NCBI GenBank assembly: GCA_026389735.1
Contig: JAPLHH010000059.1
Coordinates: 1 to 8,396, forward strand
Reading direction: 5' to 3'
DNA length: 8,396 nucleotides
DNA from: Chloroflexota bacterium
GTDB taxonomy: Bacteria > Chloroflexota > Dehalococcoidia > GIF9 > UBA5620
Shown: positions 1 through 6,193 of the stretch, one piece after another
How the letters are laid out: the number at the start of each line of letters is the position of its first letter
How positions within the stretch are numbered: position 1 is the first letter of the stretch
Notes under the pieces: generated by a model
Databases searched by the model: none
What the model was told of the DNA's origin: nothing
The model's input: the letters and a program-made list of their open reading frames with translations, nothing else
Program-made: the position numbers and the translations under genes

Positions 1-219
1 AATGCTGCAATCAGGATACTCGCCTGTTAAAAATTCAATTATAAACTTCTCAGACAAAAGGTCGACTTCGGTGACCAGATTGCCCTGGCTTTTATGCTTT
101 ATCTGTTTTCTAGAGCCGAAGTTGGACAGGAGAATCTCGCCGGCGCCTTTAGCTGCTGCGATGGCTACTTCCAGGGCATTCTTGCCGCTTTTGGCTAAAG
201 GTAAGTTATTCAAGGTCAT
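1..219 (-). CDS. Inositol monophosphatase family protein, N-terminal part (cut by window edge)
   Basis: The minus strand encodes 73 codons from the ATG at 219-217 and stays open to the window edge. The protein begins MTLNNLPLAKSG and then shows the helix AIAAAKGAGEILLSNFG (residues 19-35) followed by KSQGNLVTEVDLLSEKFI (43-60). This is the usual N-terminus of the Mg-dependent inositol monophosphatase/SuhB superfamily: an amphipathic first helix, a K-x-x-G-x-L-V-T-x-x-D motif, then a helix leading to P-D-C-S-I. In family members this precedes the GEE metal-binding motif, which lies beyond the edge here. The family removes phosphate from inositol phosphates, histidinol phosphate, PAP or fructose-1,6-bisphosphate; the substrate cannot be told from this fragment. 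The start is fixed by a TAA in the same frame just upstream. No clear Shine-Dalgarno is visible. It lies 156 bases downstream of trpS in the same direction, separated by a fold-back repeat. Confidence 0.82.
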   Translation of the reverse strand, partial: MTLNNLPLAKSGKNALEVAIAAAKGAGEILLSNFGSRKQIKHKSQGNLVTEVDLLSEKFIIEFLTGEYPDCSI

Positions 220-273
220 TAGCTTATTTTGTCACCCTCACCTTATTCCCCAACAAGGGATAGGAATATAAGA

Positions 274-362
274 TGTCATTCTGAGGGAGCGGAGCGACTG
301 AAGAATCTCACCTAAACGGAACTCACCAACTTATGAGATTCTTCGCTTCGCTCAGAATGACA
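274..362. repeat. Fold-back dispersed repeat (CTGAG type), trpS 3' side
   Basis: TGTCATTCTGAG at 274-285 begins a left arm running to about 309 (…GAAGAATCTCA). An inverted right arm starting GAGATTCTTCGC and ending CTCAGAATGACA occupies 335-362. The two arms pair across a loop of about 25 bases. The element lies 13 bases past the trpS stop and could act as a 3' hairpin for the trpS mRNA. No T-tract follows it, so a standard intrinsic terminator is not supported. The right arm recurs nearly exactly at 1633-1660 and in part at 7949-7968. Confidence 0.8.
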
Positions 363-375
363 AGGAAACAGGTTT

Positions 376-1362
376 TCAAACCACCCGTGGAAGAAGTCCC
401 CTTTTTTCTTTGACTTCAGTTAAGGTCTTCTTGGCGATTGCCTGAGCCCGCTTAGCCCCGTCAGCAAGGACTTCAGATACATACTTCGGCTTAGCAGCAA
501 GAGAAGCTCTCTTTTCACGCAAAGCGGCCAGTCTTAAATTTATCCCCTCAGCTAGCAACTTCTTGCAATCAACGCAACCGATGCCTGCCGAACGGCACTC
601 AACAGCAATCTCATCCGCACGACTCGTGTTGAAGAAGCGATGAAGACTGAAGACATTGCATACCTCGGGATGACCGGGGTCAGAACGATACCGTCGAGCC
701 GGGTCGGTAACCGCAGTCATCACCTGCTTCGATGTCTCCTCCGGCGTAGCCGCCAGCTCGATGTAGTTATCGTAGCTCTTGCCCATCTTCTGAGCGCCAT
801 TCAACCCCAGCACCATGGGAAAAGAGGTGAGCTTGGCTTGAGGCTCAGGAAAAGTAGGGCCAAAGAGGGAATTAAAACGACGGGCGATTTCCCGCGCCAG
901 TTCAAGATGAGGGAGCTGATCTTCCCCCACCGGCACGACTTCAGCCTTGTAAAGCACGATATCAGCAGTCATAAGCACCGGATAGCCAACCAGCCCATAA
1001 TTCACATTATGGGGTTGCATCCGCGCCTTCTCTTTGAAGGTAGGAACACGCAGTAGCCAGCTTAATGGCGTAACCATGCTGAGCAAGGTGTGAAGTTCCA
1101 TTACCTCAGGAACATGCGACTGCACAAAAAGGATACTTTTCTTTGGGTCAAGGCCGGCAGCTAGCCAATCGAGCATCATCTCGTGAATATCCTGTTGAAG
1201 CCTATCCGTGTTCTCTAAGGTCGTTAGTGCGTGAATATCCACTATGCAATAAATGCAGTCATAGTCCTCTTGGAGGGCAACGTAATTTTGAATGGCGCCG
1301 AGATAATTACCTATGTGCTGTCTGCCGGTAGGTCTGGCACCTGAGAAAACGCGCTTTTTCAT
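376..1362 (-). CDS. trpS: Tryptophanyl-tRNA synthetase
   Basis: Cytoplasmic class Ic enzyme that activates tryptophan with ATP and loads it onto tRNA-Trp. The 328-residue length is normal for bacterial TrpS. The N-terminus FSGARPTGRQHIGNYLGA (6-23) holds the HIGH-type signature HIGN at 16-19. MTADIVLYKA (131-140) matches the tryptophan-pocket segment, with D133 the expected amino-group contact, followed by VGEDQLPHLELAREIARRFN (145-164). The second signature is KMGKS at 192-196. The C-terminal helical part includes IGCVDCKKLLAEGI (261-274), common in this family. The ATG start is the only possible one nearby, because a TGA lies in frame two codons upstream. No Shine-Dalgarno is visible; instead the 10-base palindrome TTTCATGAAA (1364-1373) sits directly before the start, next to a 9-base element shared with argS. 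No T-box leader was found. The upstream gene argS has the same orientation but is 329 bases away across repeats, so separate transcription is likely. Confidence 0.97.
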   Translation of the reverse strand: MKKRVFSGARPTGRQHIGNYLGAIQNYVALQEDYDCIYCIVDIHALTTLENTDRLQQDIHEMMLDWLAAGLDPKKSILFVQSHVPEVMELHTLLSMVTPLSWLLRVPTFKEKARMQPHNVNYGLVGYPVLMTADIVLYKAEVVPVGEDQLPHLELAREIARRFNSLFGPTFPEPQAKLTSFPMVLGLNGAQKMGKSYDNYIELAATPEETSKQVMTAVTDPARRYRSDPGHPEVCNVFSLHRFFNTSRADEIAVECRSAGIGCVDCKKLLAEGINLRLAALREKRASLAAKPKYVSEVLADGAKRAQAIAKKTLTEVKEKRGLLPRVV

Positions 1363-1422
1363 ATTTCATGAAAGTTTAACACAAAGCATCGCCAGCTACA
1401 AACGGAAACAAAGAAATTTTTT

Positions 1423-1490
1423 TGTCATTACGAGAAGCGTTAGCGACGTGGCAATCTATGAGATTGCTTCGTCTTCGGCTCGCAATGACA
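1423..1490. repeat. Fold-back dispersed repeat (GCGAG type)
   Basis: The element starts TGTCATTACGAG and ends CTCGCAATGACA. An inner inverted pair GGCAATCT / AGATTGCT flanks a 2-base centre near 1458, so the whole 68 bases can fold into one long imperfect hairpin. It has the same termini and inner core as the element at 3390-3472. It lies upstream of trpS. Confidence 0.8.
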
Positions 1491-1568
1491 GTGGGGGAAC
1501 CAGCAATGACAAGCAGGGACAGGCCTTCAGGGTCCCCCACTTCGGGCTACGTTGCCAATGTGCTACCC

Positions 1569-1629
1569 ATGTAGTTGCGACCCTTTAGGGTCACCTTTTC
1601 GGGGCGAGGCTAAAGCCTCGCAGCTACAT
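1569..1629. repeat. Cloverleaf-like palindromic repeat with two inner hairpins
   Basis: The outer arms ATGTAGTTGCGA (1569-1580) and TCGCAGCTACAT (1618-1629) are inverted with one mismatch. Inside are two perfect hairpins: GACCC-TTTA-GGGTC (1579-1592) and GCGAGGC-TAAA-GCCTCGC (1604-1621). The inner and outer stems share a few bases, so they compete in part. This is a different repeat family from the TGTCATT elements around it. Its compact symmetric form resembles REP/BIME-type or MITE-derived elements. No coding content was seen. Confidence 0.7.
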
Positions 1630-1632
1630 GCA

Positions 1633-1660
1633 AGATTCTTCGCTTCGCTCAGAATGACAG
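1633..1660. repeat. Half copy of the CTGAG-type dispersed repeat
   Basis: AGATTCTTCGCTTCGCTCAG followed by AATGACAG matches the right arm of the element at 274-362 (27 identical bases, 336-362). No matching left arm lies to its left; the cloverleaf repeat sits there instead, suggesting that one element inserted beside or replaced part of another. It lies 31 bases past the argS stop. Confidence 0.75.
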
Positions 1661-1691
1661 GTAGGAGGTAAGGAGCAGCAGAAACCCGGGG

Positions 1692-3353
1692 CTACATGCT
1701 TTCGGGGGCTGCCATTCCCATTAGACGAAGGGTCCTGGCCAGAACAATTTGGGCGGCTTTAACTAACTTGAGCCGGGCCCAGGTCAGCTCCTGATTTTTC
1801 GAAACAACACGACATTGCTTGTAGAAGCTGTGAAAGACAGTGGCCAGGTCTTGAGCATAGTAAGGCAAATGATGAGGCTCCAGAGTGCTGGCAACTAATT
1901 CCAGCATTTCCGGCAGCAAAATCATCCGCCGTATCAAGGTCAACTCCGGCTCGGTGGTGAGCAAAGATACATCGCCCCGGGCATAATCGATTCCCCTTTC
2001 CTTAGCTAACCGAAGGATACTGGCAATGCGGGCATGAGCATATTGAACATAGTAGACCGGATTATCGGCTGATTGCTTCTTAGCCAGCTCCATATCAAAG
2101 TCCATCTGAGCATCGGCTGAGCGGGACAAAAAGACGAAGCGACAGGCATCCGAGCCAACTTCATCTATTACCTCTCTCAATGTGATAATATCGCCACTGC
2201 GCTTGGAGACCCTGACTATTTCCTGGCCGCGGCGTAATGTAACCAGCTGGCAGATTATGACCTTAAGCCGCTCCGGATTTATCCCCAGAGCATTGACCAC
2301 GGCTATCATGCGGGAAACATGCCCCTGGTGGTCTGCTCCCCAGATGTTAATTACAGTATCGAACTGCCGCTCCAAAAACTTGTTAAAGTGATAGGCGACA
2401 TCGGAAGCAAAATACGTGGGCGAGCCATCGCTCCGTATCAATACGTTATCTTTATCTTCGCCCGAAGCAGAAGATATAAACCAGGTGGCATTTTCCTTTT
2501 CGGCTACATAACCACCGTCTCTCAGCAACTTCATCGCCTTTTCATACTGGCCATTCTTATACAGGCTCTGTTCGCTGAACCAGACATCGAACTCCACGCC
2601 CAGCAGCTTGATGTCCTGTCTAATCATACCCATTATCTCGGCAACGCCGATTGCCCCCAGCTCACGAAGGGCAGCGTCTCCAGGTATTGTCAGAAAGCGT
2701 TTACCTTCTTTATCAATAATTTCCTTCGCCAGGTCAACCATGTAGTTGCCCAGATAGCCATCGCTTGGCATTTCAGCATTAACACCCAGGCATTGCTGAT
2801 AACGCACATAAAGAGAACGGTTAAAGGCATCTAATTGGCTGCCAGCATCATTGATGTAATATTCCTTCTCTACAGCGTAGCCGGCAGCACTGAGCACATT
2901 AGCCAGAGTGCTACCCAGGACAGCACCACGACCGTGCCCGACATGAAGAGGCCCAGTGGGATTAACGCTGACAAACTCAATTTGAACCGGCCTGCCACCG
3001 CCCAGGTCAATATTGCCATAAGAATCGCCAGCATCCAGGATGGCTGCCACTTGTTGTGTCAGCCAATCGGAGCTGAGCTTAAAATTGATGAAGCCTGGGG
3101 CAACGACTACTATTCTGGCGACCTCAGGCAGGGGAGGCAGAAATTCGAGGATTTTCTCAGCGATTGCCTGAGGAGCTATATCCGCTGTCCTGGCCAGCTT
3201 CAGCGGAAGACTGGAGGCATAATCGCCGTGTTCCGGATTCTGCGGACGTTCTACAATAACCTCAGGCAAGGTTGTAACAGCAAGCACCCCTTCTTGCTGA
3301 GCCTGTGTTACGGCCTGCTCTAAGGCTTCAGTCAGTTTGCGTTTAATGACCAT
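1692..3353 (-). CDS. argS: Arginyl-tRNA synthetase
   Basis: Cytoplasmic class I enzyme that charges tRNA-Arg and in this family needs tRNA present for arginine activation. The chosen ATG gives 553 residues, the usual bacterial length. The N-terminal Add1 domain, which recognises the tRNA D-loop, covers about 1-110. [18 protein letters not shown] (127-144) holds the HIGH motif HVGH at 137-140. YYINDAGSQ (165-173) and WGADHQGH (338-345) are standard catalytic-core segments. The KMSKS-like loop is RVSKRSG at 381-387. The DALR anticodon-binding domain runs from about 430 to the end and closes with the typical [11 protein letters not shown] further in-frame ATG at 3395 adds 14 residues, but it lies inside a dispersed repeat and the extra residues do not look like ArgS, so I prefer 3353. 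Neither start has a clear Shine-Dalgarno. A candidate promoter lies at 3497-3525. Confidence 0.96.
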   Translation of the reverse strand: MVIKRKLTEALEQAVTQAQQEGVLAVTTLPEVIVERPQNPEHGDYASSLPLKLARTADIAPQAIAEKILEFLPPLPEVARIVVVAPGFINFKLSSDWLTQQVAAILDAGDSYGNIDLGGGRPVQIEFVSVNPTGPLHVGHGRGAVLGSTLANVLSAAGYAVEKEYYINDAGSQLDAFNRSLYVRYQQCLGVNAEMPSDGYLGNYMVDLAKEIIDKEGKRFLTIPGDAALRELGAIGVAEIMGMIRQDIKLLGVEFDVWFSEQSLYKNGQYEKAMKLLRDGGYVAEKENATWFISSASGEDKDNVLIRSDGSPTYFASDVAYHFNKFLERQFDTVINIWGADHQGHVSRMIAVVNALGINPERLKVIICQLVTLRRGQEIVRVSKRSGDIITLREVIDEVGSDACRFVFLSRSADAQMDFDMELAKKQSADNPVYYVQYAHARIASILRLAKERGIDYARGDVSLLTTEPELTLIRRMILLPEMLELVASTLEPHHLPYYAQDLATVFHSFYKQCRVVSKNQELTWARLKLVKAAQIVLARTLRLMGMAAPESM

Positions 3354-3389
3354 GAATCTTGAAAGTTTGAAAATGTTTGACATCACACC

Positions 3390-3472
3390 TGTCATTGCGA
3401 GCGAAGCGAAGCAATCTCACGTCATCACCCCACCACCTAGATTGCCACGGCATTTCATGCCTCGCAATGACA
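3390..3472. repeat. Fold-back dispersed repeat (GCGAG type) in the argS leader
   Basis: TGTCATTGCGAG at 3390-3401 opens the left arm (…AAGCAATCTC to about 3419), and CTCGCAATGACA closes the right arm at 3461-3472. The inner core GATTGCC near 3441 pairs with GGCAATC-type sequence. The termini match those of the 1423-1490 element. If transcription starts at the candidate promoter next to recG, this hairpin lies in the argS 5' untranslated region. It also supplies the misleading upstream ATG for argS. Confidence 0.8.
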
Positions 3473-3496
3473 AGCAGGGTTGCTGAACACCCCTAT

Positions 3497-3525
3497 ATAT
3501 TAGAACTACTACCGTTAACTTTCAA
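3497..3525 (-). promoter_or_regulatory. Candidate sigma-70-type promoter for argS
   Basis: On the minus strand TTGAAA (3525-3520, five of six matches to TTGACA) is followed, after 17 bases, by TAATAT (3502-3497, four of six matches to TATAAT). The -35 box begins one base past the recG stop codon. The predicted transcript would start near 3490 and carry a leader of about 135 bases that includes the fold-back repeat. This supports argS being transcribed separately from recG. It is a pattern match only. Confidence 0.45.
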
Positions 3526-3526
3526 A

Positions 3527-6001
3527 TCAGCTCAATTCACCGCCGGTTTGCCAGACACGGGCTAGCTCTTTAGCCAGAAGCCCATGCTCAGGCATCGTGA
3601 GACCAGAGTCTCGCTCAAAAAGGGATATTGCCTCATTTCTAGCCAACTCCAGAAGTGGAGTATCAGATAACCTGGCCATGCGGAGGTCCGGCAAACCGCT
3701 CTGGCGGGTGCCAAAGAATTCACCTGGCCCACGTAGCTCCAGGTCCTTCTCAGCTAAAACGAAGCCATTTTGAATTGCTTCTATGGCTTTCAACCTCTCG
3801 CTCCCTTCAGGTGAGGGCTTCTCAGCCAGAAGCAAACAGTAACTTTGTTTTTCACCCCGCCCGACACGACCCCGAAACTGATGCAACTGCGACAAGCCAA
3901 AACGATCGGCTGCCTCCACCAGCATAACGGTAGCGTTAGGCACATCAATGCCGACTTCTACTACCGGCGTAGACACCAGAATATCAAGCTTCCCATCCCG
4001 GAAACTTTGCATTACCTTCTCTTTCTCGCTGGCTGCCATCCGCCCATGGAGCAAACCAAGCCTCAAGTCGGAAAAAACCTCCCTGGACAAACGTTTATAC
4101 TCAACAACTGCCGCCTTAGCTTCGATGCTTTCTGATTCCTCGATAAGGGGACAAATAATGAAAGCCTGTTGTCCGGCAAGAGTTTGCTTACGGAGAAAGT
4201 CATAAGCCCTGCCTCTCTGCTCAGGTCTAAGCCACCTTGTCTTTATCTCCTGCCGTCCCGGAGGCAATTCATCTATAACCGAAAGGTCTAAATCACCATA
4301 AAGAGTTAGCGCCAGAGTCCGTGGGATAGGCGTAGCTGTCATCACCAGTATATGGGGATTAAACCCTTTCTGACGCAATGCCAAGCGCTGCAAAACTCCA
4401 AAGCGATGCTGCTCATCAATCACCACCAGCCCCAGTTTGGAAAACTCTACCGCCTTCTGAATGAGAGCATGTGTGCCGATAACAATATCTATCTTGCCTT
4501 CTTGAATCTGCTGATGTAACGCTTCTTTCTCCTTCTCGCTCAGGCTTCCGGTCAACAGAGCAAAGGTAACAGGGTTAGAAAAAAGCCCATGGTAACAGCA
4601 AACATTGCCCTGTTCATCCTTTTCATTGCTTATCTTAGACAGAAGCTGGCAAATATTCTTGAAGTGTTGCTCAGCCAGTATCTCGGTTGGCGCCATGAAC
4701 GCTCCCTGATAGCCGTTATCAGCAGCTACCAACAAAGCTGCCGTAGCCACTACAGTTTTGCCACTGCCCACCTCTCCCTGGAGAAGTCGCGACATGGGTC
4801 TCGACTCTTGTAAGTCAGCGAGAATATCCTGAAGCACGCGCTGCTGCGCTTGGGTTAATGCGAAAGACAGAGAATTCAAGAATCTATTGAGGCTCTCTCT
4901 ATTTATGCTGAAAGCGCTACCCGGTTGACTTTCCTGCCAGTCACGCTTTTTGCCTAGCACACCTAACTGAAGAAGGAAAAGCTCATCGAAAGCCAGACGC
5001 TTTCTCGCCTCAGCCTTCACCAAATGATTATCTGGATAATGAGCCTGGATAATCGCCTCAGGTAAATCCAGGAAATGACATCGGCTCTTAATCTCCTGTG
5101 GCAGAAAATCGGTCACCTGCCATACCCAATTATCGAGGGCTCTCTTTACTATATTTCTTACCTGCCGTGGATATAGACCTCGAGTCAAGGGGTAAACAGG
5201 CACCAGGCGGCCGGTATGAATCAACTCCTTATCCTCAACCAGCTCCCACTCTGGTGATTCAAATACCTTATTCCCTTTAAATTCAGATACCCTGCCGCTG
5301 AGCACCAGTTGAGCATTAGTGGGGAAGTTCTTAGCCAGGAAAGGTTGATTAAACCAAACTGCCCTCATATTGCCTGTCTCATCACCAACGATGACTTCAG
5401 TACCCTGTTGAGGGCCCAGCCTGGCTATTCGAGCTTCCCACACTGTAGCCAAAACGGTCTGTTCTTCACCAACTTCAAGTTCAGCAATAGGTTTTCTCTG
5501 ACTATAATCGAGATGACGTCTGGGGAAGAAAAAAAGTAAGTCATGAATTGTCTGCACCCCCAGCTTAGCCAGCTTGCTAGCTAAACTGGCAGCAATACCT
5601 TTAACAACGGTTACCGGCGAGTCTAACCCCTTATCGCCGTTCGAAGAACGGGCTACGGGACCCGCCGATGGCCGGCTGACCACCTTAGAACGAGTCTGGC
5701 TCTTTTTTGCTGGCGTTGTTTCCGCTGCTGTTTCGGCTTGAGCCAGCCAATCAAGGACATCTTTTATCCACGCCTTACGCTTATCTACATCCCACTCGGC
5801 ATAGATAGAATCAGCAAACCGAAGCTCGGTGAAGCGAGCCAGAAGTTCAGGGGAATTTATCCTGTCTCTAGTTTCTCCCGCCCATTTACGAAGGTACTTG
5901 TCGAGCCCGCCGAATACCGTGGTGTTAGCGTAGTTTCTCTGGCATTCCATTTGGAGGATGGTGCGCAACGGCTCGACATCTATGAGCGAAGAGGTTGTCA
6001 C
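3527..6001 (-). CDS. recG: ATP-dependent DNA helicase RecG, with long N-terminal extension
   Basis: RecG unwinds branched DNA, reversing stalled replication forks and processing Holliday junctions and R-loops. The core is complete. A helix-hairpin region (about 130-170, with VVKGIAASLASKLAKLGV) leads into the wedge OB-fold (about 180-260). Helicase motifs follow: Walker A GEVGSGKT (409-416), MAPTEILAEQH (436-446), DEQH box (529-532), TATPIPRT (555-562), STPVVEVGIDVPNA (677-690), and motif VI QFRGRVGRG (708-716). The C-terminal RecG segment ELRGPGEFFGTRQSG (755-769) is present. At 824 residues it is about 130 longer than E. coli RecG. The extra part comprises a conserved-looking helical stretch (8-90, with GGLDKYLRKWAG at 31-42) and a Lys/Ser/Ala-rich linker (91-128). 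The GTG start is backed by AGAAGG nine bases upstream, and it lies 5 bases after the degV remnant stop, so translational coupling is plausible. Confidence 0.96.
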   Translation of the reverse strand: MTTSSLIDVEPLRTILQMECQRNYANTTVFGGLDKYLRKWAGETRDRINSPELLARFTELRFADSIYAEWDVDKRKAWIKDVLDWLAQAETAAETTPAKKSQTRSKVVSRPSAGPVARSSNGDKGLDSPVTVVKGIAASLASKLAKLGVQTIHDLLFFFPRRHLDYSQRKPIAELEVGEEQTVLATVWEARIARLGPQQGTEVIVGDETGNMRAVWFNQPFLAKNFPTNAQLVLSGRVSEFKGNKVFESPEWELVEDKELIHTGRLVPVYPLTRGLYPRQVRNIVKRALDNWVWQVTDFLPQEIKSRCHFLDLPEAIIQAHYPDNHLVKAEARKRLAFDELFLLQLGVLGKKRDWQESQPGSAFSINRESLNRFLNSLSFALTQAQQRVLQDILADLQESRPMSRLLQGEVGSGKTVVATAALLVAADNGYQGAFMAPTEILAEQHFKNICQLLSKISNEKDEQGNVCCYHGLFSNPVTFALLTGSLSEKEKEALHQQIQEGKIDIVIGTHALIQKAVEFSKLGLVVIDEQHRFGVLQRLALRQKGFNPHILVMTATPIPRTLALTLYGDLDLSVIDELPPGRQEIKTRWLRPEQRGRAYDFLRKQTLAGQQAFIICPLIEESESIEAKAAVVEYKRLSREVFSDLRLGLLHGRMAASEKEKVMQSFRDGKLDILVSTPVVEVGIDVPNATVMLVEAADRFGLSQLHQFRGRVGRGEKQSYCLLLAEKPSPEGSERLKAIEAIQNGFVLAEKDLELRGPGEFFGTRQSGLPDLRMARLSDTPLLELARNEAISLFERDSGLTMPEHGLLAKELARVWQTGGELS

Positions 6002-6010
6002 TGGCCTTAA

Positions 6011-6016
6011 CCTTCT
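6011..6016 (-). promoter_or_regulatory. Ribosome binding site of recG
   Basis: AGAAGG on the minus strand ends nine bases before the recG GTG start at 6001. It lies inside the last codons of the degV remnant. This spacing supports the GTG start and the long form of RecG rather than a shorter internal start. Confidence 0.6.
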
Positions 6017-6094
6017 CTAAGTGCCACCAGTAGAGCACCAGGTCCGGCGTGGACTCCCAATGCCGGCCCAATCCTGAGCAGTCTAGGACAGAGC

Positions 6095-6114
6095 TTAGGC
6101 AAAAAGGTGCCTAA
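6095..6114. repeat. Perfect 7-bp hairpin at the degV deletion junction
   Basis: TTAGGCA (6095-6101), a 6-base loop AAAAGG, then TGCCTAA (6108-6114). It spans the point where DegV N-terminal similarity stops and C-terminal similarity resumes (about residues 22-28 of the remnant). No T-tract follows on either strand in terminator position, so I read it as a possible deletion scar or deletion-promoting structure rather than a terminator. Confidence 0.65.
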
Positions 6115-6193
6115 CTGCTGAGCTGGTTCCGGAGTTACGTCAGAGCCAGTATCAGTTACAATTTTGACCAAAGCCACAAACGTCCCATAAGTA

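Larger units (their letters stand above)
1363..1691. other. Intergenic region trpS-argS, filled with repeats
   Basis: These 329 bases lie between the start of trpS and the stop of argS, both on the minus strand. They hold a complete fold-back repeat (1423-1490), a cloverleaf-like repeat (1569-1629) and a half copy of the CTGAG-type repeat (1633-1660). A stretch with scattered short similarities to the repeats (for example CAATGACAAGCAGGGA at 1504-1519, also seen in part at 3466-3479) joins them. The trpS promoter should lie here, but I see no convincing -35/-10 pair; the best guess, TTGTAG-16-TTAAAC just upstream of trpS, is poor. The open frame on the plus strand across 1313-1588 is explained by the repeats and by trpS, and is not supported as a gene. 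Confidence 0.7.
6007..6177 (-). pseudogene. Internally deleted DegV/FakB-type fatty-acid-binding protein remnant
   Basis: A 56-codon minus-strand frame starts at GTG (6177-6175) and ends at TAA (6009-6007). Residues 1-23 (MALVKIVTDTGSDVTPEPAQ…) match the very start of DegV-family proteins, with the T-D-x-x-x-D motif. Residues 35-56 (RIGPALGVHAGPGALLVALR, then EG) match the very end, with the G-x-H-x-G-P-G motif whose histidine contacts the bound fatty acid in known structures. DegV proteins are about 280 residues, so some 220 central residues are missing and the two ends are joined in frame. The fatty-acid pocket cannot form. The gene sits 16 bases after fakA and 5 bases before recG, where a full fakB partner would be expected. 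GGGA five bases before the GTG is a weak ribosome site. It may still be translated as a short peptide that keeps ribosomes moving into recG. An assembly error at the junction hairpin remains possible. Confidence 0.8.

Noticed and set aside
2..271. Plus-strand open frame of 89 codons at the left edge
   Set aside because: It is antisense to the inositol-monophosphatase-family N-terminus, whose minus-strand translation matches a known family; the plus frame has no recognisable motif.
274..362. Intrinsic terminator after trpS
   Set aside because: The hairpin is long and present as copies elsewhere, and it is not followed by a T-rich run on the minus strand (ATCTTATATTCC).
1313..1588. Plus-strand 91-codon frame across the trpS 5' end and spacer
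   Set aside because: It reads antisense through trpS and then through a dispersed repeat; it has no ribosome site or family signature.
3354..3526. T-box leader upstream of argS, or upstream of trpS (1363-1420)
   Set aside because: Neither leader contains the conserved T-box sequence or a specifier-loop arrangement. The GGTGG found in the argS leader belongs to the loop of the dispersed repeat.
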